Notes: generated by a model not told the origin, from the letters alone. A DNA stretch of 11,956 nucleotides from Tulasnella sp. 424 (GCA_019633425.1 WSUB01000416.1:1-11956), one strand, 5' to 3'. Positions 1 through 9,155 are shown, counted from the stretch's first letter. Made by a program: numbers and translations.

Positions 1-153
1 TGCCGGGCAAGAAATATACGAGTTGGGACCCGGCTTGAAGGGTTGTGAGGATGCACGGCGTGCGTAGTACGTGGTGCTAGGTTCAAATGCACGGATACGG
101 TCGAAGAGATCGGTCAAACTCGCAATGCGGTTTGTCCAATTGAGTAACTCAGA
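1..153 (-). CDS. possible exon of an unknown minus-strand gene, runs off the left edge
   Basis: The minus strand is open for 51 codons from 153 to the window edge. It begins just after a TTAG that would be a usable splice acceptor (154-157 on the plus strand reads CTAA). The peptide starts SELLNWTNRIASLTDLFDRI and continues with a balanced, soluble-looking composition, and the frame is exactly in phase from 153 to base 1. An in-frame stop lies directly upstream, so an intron would be needed to join it to a start codon. The best donor I could find is a GTATGC near 290-295, giving a rather long intron of about 142 bases. No family is recognised. It could be a chance open frame. Confidence 0.33.
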
Positions 154-980
154 CTAACACGGGAGAGTGCATATCTCGCGGTGTCAGGAATGTTAATCTA
201 ATCTATCTGATAGCCTTGCGTCTCTCAGCTTGGAATGAGGCATCTGATCGTGGTGATGATGATGGTAATCTAAGTTTATCATGGCCCGAGCATACTGGTG
301 CGCTGGGGGAGGTGCAGTCAACCAGATATTCACGCACGGAAGCTTACAACTAGTGACGACTAACTGGAATGGGAGAAACAGAGGTTGGATGCAGCCGACG
401 CGAGAAGAGTCGAAGTTGCTCAGCCCGGCTAGCTCCACCGCCAGAGAAAGGAAAATAGATGGAGGATATTTTGTGGAGGAAGTATATAAGCTTACGTTGA
501 CAATAAGGGAGACTCTAGATTGGCGTCAGCACTGGCCCAGAAAGACGGAACAACGGACACCGCCGGTGCCCGCCAATCCTCGGCCGCCGGTCACCATCAC
601 CTGGGTCGACCTTGGGAATTGCCTTGGTGTCCAACATGGAGGACCTAGGCAGTTGGCAGTTGGAACCTAGGTGGCCTTACGGGCCTTACTAGGTCGGCTT
701 AATTAAAACCTAGGAAGCGGCTCTGACAGTCCCCGGCATCCGTCCGCATTTGCCCAGGTAGCCATCTGTATCTCCCTAACTAGCTAGTCCAAATGACCCG
801 GGAGGTTGTGCTCATTAACCTAGGCGACCATGATCAGTGGCCTAGGTTCGCTTACTTCGGTCCTCACTGTCATGCTCTGCGGACCTAGGACAAACCACAA
901 TATATCCCAGGTCATTCATCCCCATCTACAAGGAGGCAGCGCACTTATGCCGCGGCACATTCCAATTATTTCTGGGGAAG
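154..980. other. non-coding upstream region of the CxC5/CxC6 gene
   Basis: I see no convincing gene here. The open frames at 193-438 and 281-670 are short, lie opposite each other, and have compositions that do not look selected. The stretch does hold a GAT/ATG-rich micro-repeat around 251-263 and the CCTAGG array described separately. It ends at a TATA box. Confidence 0.6.
644..889. repeat. array of six CCTAGG palindromes in two equally spaced triplets
   Basis: CCTAGG occurs at 644, 666, 709, 819, 841 and 884. The gaps are 22 and 43 bases, then 110, then 22 and 43 again, so the second triplet repeats the first at an exact offset of 175 bases. The DNA between the sites is mostly dissimilar, apart from a short CTTAC match at the same offset. 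I found only two other CCTAGG sites in the rest of the window (6461 and 7404). The array ends about 90 bases before the TATA box of the downstream gene, so it could be an operator array. It could equally be a set of subterminal transposase-binding sites. The positions are seen directly and the role is inferred. Confidence 0.6.
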
Positions 981-986
981 TATAAA
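981..986 (+). promoter_or_regulatory. TATA box of the CxC5/CxC6 gene
   Basis: TATAAA lies 138 bases before the proposed ATG at 1124. A start of transcription about 30 bases downstream would fall in the pyrimidine-rich stretch near 1005-1020. This leaves a 5' leader of roughly 100 bases, ordinary for a fungal gene. Confidence 0.5.
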
Positions 987-1123
987 CCTCGCCCCAGGCT
1001 GTCATTCTTTCCAACTGGGGCGACCTTGTCATTCTCGCCGCTTCTCGTAGCTCATTGTGACTTGCAAATCGCGCGAGGCAAATCTTACCGAGTGATAGAC
1101 CTTACCAACAGATCCCCATCAAA

Positions 1124-3295
1124 ATGGTTCTTGCTAAGTCTGTACTGGCTGTACTCGATAGTCATCCGGCCCTGGGCGGTTTGGAGCTCCACCAACTTCA
1201 GCAGTTTCTCGAGCTTGGCTGTCGCCTCTTACCCGAAATCCAAGGCAGCATGCATCCAACACCCTCCTCAAGTCCACCCACTCTTGCCTCCAAATATCAA
1301 GAGTTCTTGTCATGCTCTCTAAAGCTTACACCCGAGCAAGTGACTGTCTGCTGGAATGCTCTGTTCCCTTTCATCGCCGATGCTGGCTACCAAACTGAAT
1401 CCGCCCCCACACTGGATGACTCGGACTTCTTGAAGTACTCAGTTGGTATGGTTGAGCTCATTAATCTGTAACTGTTCTTACACACTAATGGCCCTCATGG
1501 ATGCATAGCCGCACATTCTCTTACCCCCGGGCCTGGCATGTCGACTTGTAGGCAGGCAAACTGCGGAGCGAAACTTGTGCACAAACCCTCAATCCATAGC
1601 ATCGCATTCACTTTGCGACGAGGTGCTCTTCCAGTTCTTTGTCCTTCTCTTTACTGTATACGTGCGTGCTTTCTTTTTGCTACCATCCGGTCCGTCAACA
1701 CTCACTACCAAATATGGCATCAATCTAAAAACAGGCTGCTTGACCCGCTACTACCACAACTATAGCATCACCGAGGCATCCAAGCCGGATGCACAGCGGG
1801 TCTACTATGGGGGTATTCCCTCATGGATTGAAGTGTCAGACCATGTCTTCGTTGACATCGAGTTTTGCAAGTGGATCGAAACCGAAATGACATTTGCTCA
1901 GTAGGTAGTTCATTCAAAAACGTCTTTTTTGTCTCAATTAAATCATATTAGATCATCCTCTGAGACCATCGCACGCATTTATCTCTTAACACATGCTCGT
2001 TTGCCTCCTACGGACCGAACAACGGCAAGTAAGATCACTGGAGAGATGGTCCTCCATGTGTTTTTCCTCCACTCTCTACTCCAAGACTCAAAAAAACACG
2101 GCAGCCTTTTGAAACTTCCACATCATGGAGAAAACCGTGTCCGACTTTCAGGTGCCCTTGCAGAACGAAATTTACGGATGGCAGGGACGGGGCAGGACAT
2201 GTGGGCACATGCTTGCAACCTCTGCATGAAACGAATCGCAGGACCAAATGGCTTACAAAGTACGTAAATTAACCTTTGCTTAGCTAGCTTTCTTTCCTAA
2301 TACTTGTTTGATACAGGTCGCATCACTGCCGTTGTCACAGATGGTGTTACCTTGGGCCACCCGTGCTGCGGGGTAAAAGACTGCAAAATACCCCTTTCGA
2401 AACAGTACCATCGCTACTGCCCTGAGCATACAAGCCACCTTACAGTCTGTGCAATTACAACTTGCACACGCAACACATCCGGTGGCTATGCAACATGTGA
2501 CACCCACACTCACCGACAATGGGAGGTTGACCGGCACACTCTGAACAAGGCCACGCCACGGCTCAAGCAGTCCCTAAGCCGCGCGAAACAGCAATCCTCC
2601 CTTGCTGCTTGTGATGATAGAGCATCTGAGTCTGAGGCCCTGGCAAGTCAACCAGGACCATCCCTCAAGGGGCGGATCTCACGAACATGGACCCATAATG
2701 AACAACTCGCCATCCGACCCTGTCAAATTGTACTAGCCCGGGCAGCTATGTTTGGCTCAGAGGCTGTCAATGCTGTTAAGGTATGATTAATTTATGCAAT
2801 AGCTGCTCCTCCCAAGGGTGAATTGATATCCATTCGCATGTTTAGGACTTCCTTAAAGTTACATTTCTGCCAAAATACCCCGGTTCACTTCTGTCTTACA
2901 TCTTCTATGATGACAACTGCAAGCTTTGGGAGCATCTTGTCGCTTCAAATGACACCTACTTTCTCAACAAGGTTGGGCTGGTAGTTGATGTCTTTCACTT
3001 TACTCGGAAGCACAAGGAGACCGACATTAACTGTCAGACCTATTGCAATCCGGCCAATTACCCGGAGTTAGTCGGATCAAATGGGACATGGGTGTTTAAC
3101 TCATCGGCAGCAGAACAAGTCAATGCATGGTTTGGAGGATTTCAAGCTGTGGTTCGCGAGATGAGCCCAGAGCGGTATGGGTTTTATCTTGATCAGATGA
3201 TTGCAATCCGAAATCAATTTGTCGTCACTGAGCTGGAAAGGAAAGGGCATAAACCGCACCTTGTTCCACGGTCCGTGTTGGAAGGCTTGGAATAG
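1124..3295 (+). CDS. CxC5/CxC6 cysteine-cluster protein, KDZ-associated, probable DDE-type transposase
   Basis: Six exons fit: 1124-1445, 1509-1661, 1735-1900, 1952-2259, 2317-2780 and 2846-3295. All introns are GT-AG and 51-73 bases long, and the product is 620 residues. Residues 121-168 form the CxC5 part (Cys121, Cys126, then CIRC at 157-160 before TRYYHNY), with a WAHACNLC motif at 298-305. The donor at 1662 was preferred to the one at 1656 because only it restores the CxxC spacing. Residues 331-386 are the CxC6 cluster, starting HPCC and containing Cys339, Cys351, His354, Cys361, Cys366 and Cys377. Both clusters are known from proteins accompanying KDZ transposons in basidiomycetes. VTDG (Asp325), YDDNC (Asp493) and AEQVN (Glu561), with DVFHF at 519-523, are arranged like the D-D-E residues of an RNase H-fold transposase, with CxC6 inserted after the first. 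That catalytic reading is inference. No stop or frameshift interrupts the model. Confidence 0.88.
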
Positions 3296-3930
3296 GTTCA
3301 TGTGTTTTGTGTAACTAGTCTCTTCCAGAAATAAGTGTGTATCGGTGTCTCTACCGCTATTCGCGGGGGTTGGGTGCTCGATCACGAACCAACGAACTCG
3401 AACCCTTTCTGTCAATGCAGAGTTATTGAGAGGCTCATTGAAAAAGATTCCGACCATGATGATATGCCGATGACATTGTCTAGTAGGACACTCTGGTGTA
3501 CAAGCCAGTTCCCTTGGCCAATCAGAGTGAGGAACCTCACTCGCACTGCTCACTTTTCGCCTGCATAGAATTTAGTGCCAGTGGGGTCACCTAGTATGTT
3601 CAGCCAAGAATAATAGGATAATGTGATTACATAGAAATGGTACAAGATGGGATCAAGGATGATGAGATAGGCAGTAAAACGTGACAGAGGAGGTTGAAAA
3701 GTATCAAAGGCACCAGAATGGTGGAGCACCGATGGATCTACCCCGGGCTTGCAGGTGGAGTCTGGACGAAGATCATTTGAAGCGGCGAGATAGTATTAGA
3801 CTATGTGTCAACTGGGAATGGTAAGCTTTGGCGGAGGGTTACGCCGAGGAAGGGGTCAAGATTGCTTTTTGCTCTGATGACATGGACGGATCAGTATGGC
3901 GAAAATAAAAAGCACGGGCAACACACGGAC
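3296..3930. other. intergenic region without a recognisable gene
   Basis: After the TAG at 3293-3295, the open frames at 3335-3568 (+) and 3101-3553 (-) have no family resemblance, and the minus-strand one largely shadows the last exon of the preceding gene. From 3570 to 3870 all frames are short. The stretch probably holds the 3' ends of the two converging transcription units. No terminal inverted repeat was found by eye. Confidence 0.5.
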
Positions 3931-4416
3931 TTACCAAAGTAAGCTTGATCTTTTTTGTACCGTTTCATGTAGGAGCTTATTAGCCAATGCACACGCGTCA
4001 TAGATAGAAATTATTACCTTCTCCAAAGGAATCGCCTTCACGGCTGAGTTGGAAGGTCCGGCAGGTGGCGTTTGAGTGTTGTGGTCGTCGTCATCGCCCG
4101 AGTCCATCGCTATGACCCGCTTCAATTTACCAGTTGACTTGTTCGTTGGTTTAGCTGGTGGGGTGTTCTTCACGGTCGATGACGAGCCTTCGATGTCTGG
4201 AGCTGGCTGCCCGACATTCTGATTGGTGGACTGAAGTGGCATCGCCGAGGACGTTGGTGGTGCGCATTCCTTTCACCGTGGCTTTGGCCTTTTTGGAACA
4301 ATAGGTTCGGGTTCGGGTTCGGGCTCGGGTAGTGTTGTGGTCTTTGTGGTCAGCTTTGGCTTCGACTTGAACAAGATACATACAAGTGAAAAGTCTTCGA
4401 ATAGCTTTTCCAGTGG
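3931..4416 (-). pseudogene. acidic Pro/Glu-repeat frame broken by an in-frame TGA; function unknown
   Basis: One minus-strand frame runs from 4416 to 3931, interrupted only by a TGA at 4273-4275. Upstream of the stop it reads PLEKLFEDFS, then a Pro-Glu repeat (PEPEPEPEP, encoded by the GGTTCG-type hexamers at 4304-4331), then a basic patch (VPKRPKPR). Downstream it resumes with KECAPP and an ATG at 4242. A low-complexity Ser/Pro/Asp region follows, including an acidic GDDDD, and the end contains YDACALANKLL. Near the end a GTAAGT donor at 3934, a CTGAT branch site and a CAG acceptor at 3874 form a plausible 61-base intron, which suggests a once-functional gene. The basic and acidic low-complexity composition resembles nuclear proteins, but I recognise no family. 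It may instead be a 103-residue gene starting at 4242, or a continuation of the gene ending at 4548. Confidence 0.38.
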
Positions 4417-4547
4417 TCAAGCACGAAGCACGGTGGCCCTGGATAGGCCTTCGAATAGTACTGCCGGAGGTCGAGCGCTAACCAAACACAGCGCCAGGTG
4501 TATTCACTACGAGTCTTAATATTACTAGTGAAAATACGTAAATCGTT

Positions 4548-6343
4548 TCATGGAGTCACAAGCCCTTGCTTCAGTGCAGTTTGAAGAATAATCTTCATCG
4601 TGGTTTTCCAGCTGTCAGCCCCCTGTTCCAGCATCCCTCCCTCCTCGATATCCTCCTGTTTATCTCCCTCAAGACCACTGAAGAGTCCTTTATCAATCAT
4701 CCCGTTCTCCTTCCATGAGTCCAACCGTTCTATCAGCTCGTCGGTTCCGTTCTCTTCAATTTCGTCAACAGCGGCGCTGAAGGAGTTCAAATTACTGAGC
4801 CAGCTGCTGCCGAAGCTGTAGAACTCTTGAAGCTGGTGGTCTTCCGGGAATGTTGTGCTAGACTTTAAGCGATTTGTAACCTGAGTCGATCTCCCCGTGA
4901 AACCTGGATCTGGGTTAATCCACGGGATGGTGCTCTGGTTTGCATGGTGTGTCCGAAAGTGCCCGCGGATTTCACCTTTCAGGCGTGCAACTGCCAGCAT
5001 GTCTTGGAATGAAAGTCGTATAACCTTCTTTGCTTGCTTTTCAGTGCGAATCCTTCTGATAATATCCATGGTGCTGTTGTCATAGTGCTCGGCATGAAGA
5101 TATCCGATTGCGCAGCGGTCGCGCCCCTTCTTCTCCTCCTCCTTCTGAGCCTTCTTCTCGGCTTTGGAACGGGCTGCAGCAGCCTCAATGACGGCATCTG
5201 GTACCTAAGGTGCGGATATGGGTTGTTCTCCTTGCAAATGATCTTAAAGCGAGTTTGACCTACCCATTCTTCAGTGAAAATTTTGAGTCGGAACCCGCCG
5301 GCATCGTTCTTGTATGGGGCAACCGCCACCGTCCCTGAGCAAACCTCATATATCACGTTGCGGTACCGATACTGTCGGCCCTCCTCGATAGTCTCTACAT
5401 CCATGCCGGCTGCTGTGGTGCTGCTTTCAAGCCTCTCTAGTTTGGCAAACCACATGACAGAGCTGGCCGAGCCGTCAACGTCCTCCTCAAAAAAGGATTG
5501 AACCTGAACCCCAAACCGCATGGCTATAATAAAAATAATGAGATAAAATTGCATTAATGGGGCCTGTGGGCTTACTGTGTTTAAATGGAAGCATGACTTG
5601 GTCGAGAATACAGGCAACGAGCAAAGGCGTCCTTGCCATGTCCCTCCCATCCTCGACGGTGAAGCCAGTAAACCCGCATAGGACAGCTTGAGAAGGAGGT
5701 TTGTTGTCTTGGATCACTTGAATGTAGAGGTTCCCTGACTTTTCAGTTGAGGCGGCTGCCTCCATCCTGCCGGTATTAACAGAGGAGATAACCGCCTGCG
5801 CTGACACCACAGTGTCGACTTGGAACGGGCCCTGTAGAAGCGGGACATGCAATACTATTAGTATGAAATTTTTTAGGAGATACGGAAAGAGACTCCTTGC
5901 ATCGGAGCTTGGGGCAGGGCCCGCTATGGTCCCGGATCTGCCGCCAACCCACTCTGCCGGGTTGACCTCGCCCTTCCCAACCAGATCCCTGAGCACCGTA
6001 TAAAATTCATTCTCCTGACTTGTAAAGGCCTGCTCCATTGCTTCTGTTGGACTTATGACTGCTTCCCAGTTTACATGAACGGGCGGGTTTGATGCTTTCT
6101 TTGCGAGTGCAGCTTTATCATTAACATTTGAGAGCGCCTTAATGCCAAAGGCTGAACGGTAAAGTCTCTGAAGATGTTGCGAATACAGTGAGTTCAAACT
6201 AAAGTCCAGTGACTGTGCCGAAGAGATGGGGGCGCACCTTGCCTCCTGCAAGGGACAGCTTCGACGATTTCCTGTTCAGAGGGCTTAGCCACTAATAGAT
6301 GTAGACGGTCAGACCATCACAACCACATACCAAAAGCTCGCAT
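4548..6343 (-). CDS. multi-exon hypothetical protein, about 541 residues, function unknown
   Basis: The exons proposed are 6331-6343, 5576-6271, 5264-5523 and 4548-5204. The introns at 5524-5575 (52 bases) and 5205-5263 (59 bases) are well supported, because each joins two long open frames and has a good donor (GTAAGC, GTAGGT). The first intron, 6272-6330, is weaker. It was chosen because the main frame has no suitable ATG at its start and this join keeps the phase. Readable conserved-looking segments include QAVLCGFTGFTVEDGRD, MRFGVQVQSFFEED, RNVIYEVCSGTVAVAPYKND and LKIFTEEWVPDAV. A Lys/Glu-rich, probably coiled helix follows (about 5118-5186), then a basic region with MDIIRRIRTEKQAKK, and an acidic C-terminus. 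No catalytic motif, signal peptide or membrane segment is evident. An AT-rich GT-AG segment at 5832-5883 contains TACTAAT, but splicing it out would break the frame. I do not recognise the family. Confidence 0.66.
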
Positions 6344-7040
6344 TAAGCCGACTATTCTGGGATTTCATAATTGGGTGCTTTTGGTGGTTGTTGGGGATGA
6401 GCAGTCCCGACCAAAACTGTTTGGATTTCAGGGGGGTTCCTCGGAAAGCCCGAGCAATTGCCTAGGTTGGTTGCATTAACGCCCAGCCGCGGAACACCAC
6501 AAATAACAAGTCAGTTGAGCCAGATATCATGACTATCTCCTTATTCTTTTCTCATGTGGGCTGGGGATGTCTCTAGTGACGGTCCCAAGTTGCCTCTTGC
6601 AGCAAAATGAGGCCGCAGAGGCAGGGGCGTGAGAATTCACGTTTGAACTCTAATTTTTGCTCAAACACCGACCCAAGCCCTGCACGGCTCAGCACCAGCA
6701 CCAAGGCATCACCCAAGCAGTCTACCACACTAACACCACTTGCATCGATTCCCCAAAAACCCAACCTTACGTGGTTGAGGGCATAGTGGGTGAGTTGGTT
6801 TTTAATTCCCCTCGTGTGGTGCTGGTCCAGAAAGCCGAGTTTTCAGCCAGCTGGCTGGCCCCGACTGTGCCACAAAGCACACTCCTTACCTCTGCTATCA
6901 AGCCGGCCCCTTTTAATCGTGTTTTCTGTTGTGATAGGCCTGTCCAAGTTTCGCCAGGGCTAATCCGGGCGTCCCACACGGTTGAAGGCCCCAGGAGAAG
7001 GTAGGCCAAGGCCTCGATGCCCCCCACCACCACCACATAG

Positions 7041-7112
7041 CTAGCCTGCACCCCACGAAGAATTCCTTGCTTGCTGGGGTGCAGGGAAGCTTGAGGGTGT
7101 GGCGATCTGGCC
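7041..7112. repeat. hairpin-forming repeat, copy 1
   Basis: This segment recurs 191 bases downstream with roughly seven differences plus one inserted base. Inside it, CCTGCACCCCA (7045-7055) and TGGGGTGCAGG (7075-7085) are a perfect 11-base inverted repeat around a 19-base loop containing GAATTC. Weaker similarity seems to extend upstream, where TTTTAAT near 6911 and CCGGGC near 6965 have counterparts before copy 2. The duplicated unit may therefore be about 190-210 bases. Confidence 0.65.
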
Positions 7113-7231
7113 GTCGTTGGTTTTAATTAGTTTTCCTGCCACAATAGGGCCGCCCCCTTTCACCAGCACCTATCCGGGCACCTCACAAAGGTAAGCCAAA
7201 GTGTTCGACGCCACCTGTCACAACCACTTAA

Positions 7232-7304
7232 CTAGCCTGCACTCCACGGAGAATTCCTTGCTCGCTGGGGTGCAGGGAAGTTTGGGGGTTGTGGCAATCT
7301 GGCC
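7232..7304. repeat. hairpin-forming repeat, copy 2
   Basis: This is the second copy of the repeat at 7041. The arms are at 7236-7246 and 7266-7276, and one base of the left arm has changed (CCTGCACTCCA), leaving a single mismatch in the stem. It lies about 320 bases before the TET/JBP-like start codon, so it may be promoter sequence or a decayed miniature element. Confidence 0.65.
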
Positions 7305-7624
7305 ACTTTTTCGAAAAGGTGCAGCACTGACCATCTTTGAATCAACTCGCCCTTGGAAGAGCCAAGCCGCCAGCCGCTTTTTTCGATCGCCAGACCAATA
7401 GGCCCTAGGCGCCCAACCCAACTAGTTTGAAGCCTCGGCCTTGATGAAGAAACGGCCGCTACAGGGCACTCAAGGGTAAGCATCCGCCCCCCCGCCCCCC
7501 AACACATCGCTGTGCCCTTGCTGACTTCAAATATAGCGCCAGCGCCAGTTCACATGCCAGCAAACGACTTCGTCTCCATGTCAACAAGCCCCCCATATCT
7601 CCCAAGCCAATCCTGAAGCAACCT

Positions 7625-9155
7625 ATGCCCTCCAAGACAAACAAGGCCGGTTCACGCCGTCGTACCCGCTTAGCTGAAGACACCACACCGGCACCCAGCG
7701 CCGATTCTGAGAACGCCCCACTCGACCACTTGGATACACCTCCAACTCCGGATCTGGTCGACCTCACCGAGTTTCAGCTTCCAAACGAATCAACGCCTGA
7801 CGACGTCATCTATAATGAGGGGGAGACCCCAGAGGTACCAGCCCAACCGCGCCCTGCAGATCTTTCAGTATACGGCGACCTCGTTTCGGAGGACCTGCGA
7901 AAGCAATATGAAGGCGACGCTTTTGGGAAATTCAAGGGCAATTTATATTTTGACCCTGCATCAGACGGGGTCCCGTACGAAAAGAAGCTACTTCTGAAAG
8001 CAAAGCGACGGCATAAGCTCTGTCAAAAGTGAGTAAGCCATCCCATAGCTGAGTTTTTTCGACATAACTAAACTGGAATAGGATTATGGAACGAGCGCGG
8101 AAAGCAGACCTGTCTTCAGTGGGCTTGTTGGAGGACACCCGTCTTACCTCCACTGGCTACCAAGGGGTTCGGCGGGACAAGAGTCAACCCATCCCGTCGG
8201 CATTTCGGTTAGTTCATAATTTAGAAAGGTGAGTTAGCCAGAAGTTTCCTCTCCCACTTGGATCTGTCCTGAATCTCCTGGTTAGGCCGACCATTTTTCG
8301 TGATCAGCATGGGCATCGTGCGGTCATCTACGTGCCGCACAACAGATCACGTGATGCTCAACTACAAGGCCTGAAAACGCAGGTTGAGGCTCTTGAAACT
8401 GCTGTACCTGCAGCTTGGACAGAGCGTGGCAACTTTGGCGTTATCCCGCTGCAACTGCATCGCGACCTGGGTGCAAAGGTGTGTGCCTCCAAATCCTTTC
8501 AAAATCACCCGCCGCTCACTTAAGCCTCCAGGAACCGGTCTATTCTCAAACTTATACAAGGCACAAATCTGCAGCGGACCAATTTCTTGACTCGCAGCCC
8601 ACTCGCTTTTACGCAAACTATATTTCAGGTACGATATAGCTTTCCTCTGGGAGCCATGCCGACGGGTTTCTCAACAGCACTGTAACTTTTAGGGGTTCTT
8701 CAAACCTATCTACCTGCTGCTCATATGCGTCAGTCTGTGGTGAATCGAAAGATCCGGAAGGCGCATCGGCTGAAGCCACTCTTTGGTGTGTACCCCTCGG
8801 TTGCAATCAACCTTCATCATGCAGTCACCACACGACATAAGGACCATTCCAACAGCACCCAGCTACCCTGTGTTGTCATGCCAGTCGAAAATACCGATCC
8901 GTCAGGATCCGGTCAGCTTGTTTTGGAGGAGCTGGGACTAATTTTTGCGATGAACCCTGGCGACATCATCATCTCCCCTCAGCTTTACTCACCCATTGGA
9001 ATCTACACCTTAGCGAAGGGGTTATCCGCACATCCTTAACAGCTTGGGGATCTGGTAATCTATGTAGCTGGGCAGATGAGGAGTGTCAGCCCCGAGGAAA
9101 CGGAGACCCCCGGCCGAAAAGACGCCCTTCAGAAATCCTATCTGTTTATTCATAG
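7625..9155 (+). pseudogene. TET/JBP-like 2-oxoglutarate/Fe(II) dioxygenase, frameshifted
   Basis: TET/JBP enzymes oxidise 5-methyl groups of DNA pyrimidines in the nucleus using 2-oxoglutarate and Fe(II). Exons 7625-8028, 8082-8228, 8286-8478, 8532-8628 and 8693-9155 are joined by GT-AG introns of 53-64 bases and keep phase throughout, giving about 434 residues. The first 100 residues are polar, Pro/Asp-rich and basic at the very start. The catalytic domain occupies the last exon: YPSVAINL at 314-321, the HxD iron ligands in RHKDHSN (His329, Asp331), GSGQLVLEELGLIF, and PGDIII. At about 8964-8978 the frame shifts by one missing base. The next frame continues with LPSALLTHWN (third iron ligand, His382), SEGVIR (Arg393, expected to bind 2-oxoglutarate) and SLTAWGSGNLCSWADEE. 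The shift lies in an ATC repeat beside a C-run. A sequencing error is possible. Without correction, the ORF ends at 9039, losing His and Arg, and would be inactive. Confidence 0.8.

Larger units (their letters stand above)
6344..7624. other. intergenic region between two divergent genes
   Basis: This separates the minus-strand gene starting near 6343 from the plus-strand TET/JBP-like gene starting at 7625, so it should contain two promoters. The open frames at 6657-7004 (+) and 6767-7051 (-) overlap each other and show no family features. The region contains the duplicated hairpin repeat, isolated CCTAGG sites at 6461 and 7404, and C-runs around 7486-7500. No clear TATA box stands out for either gene. 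Confidence 0.5.

Noticed and set aside
281..670. 129-codon open frame on the plus strand
   Set aside because: No family features, irregular composition, overlaps an opposite-strand frame, and its 3' end runs into the CCTAGG array.
3101..3553. 150-codon minus-strand open frame
   Set aside because: Most of it is the complement of the well-supported last exon of the CxC5/CxC6 gene.
4304..4331. Telomere-like run of GGTTCG hexamers
   Set aside because: It is imperfect, only about four units long, and internal. On the minus strand it encodes a Pro-Glu repeat in an open frame, which explains it without a telomere.
5034..5258. Leucine-rich plus-strand frame resembling a membrane segment
   Set aside because: It is the complement of the Lys/Glu-rich helix of the minus-strand gene. 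The leucines come from complementary GAG/AAG codons.
6657..7051. Open frames on both strands upstream of the oxygenase
   Set aside because: They mirror each other, have no recognisable domain and no intron structure, and overlap the hairpin repeat region.
8964..8990. An intron to explain the frame change in the oxygenase
   Set aside because: Protein text on both sides is adjacent with no gap, so no DNA is left over to form an intron. A one-base loss is simpler.
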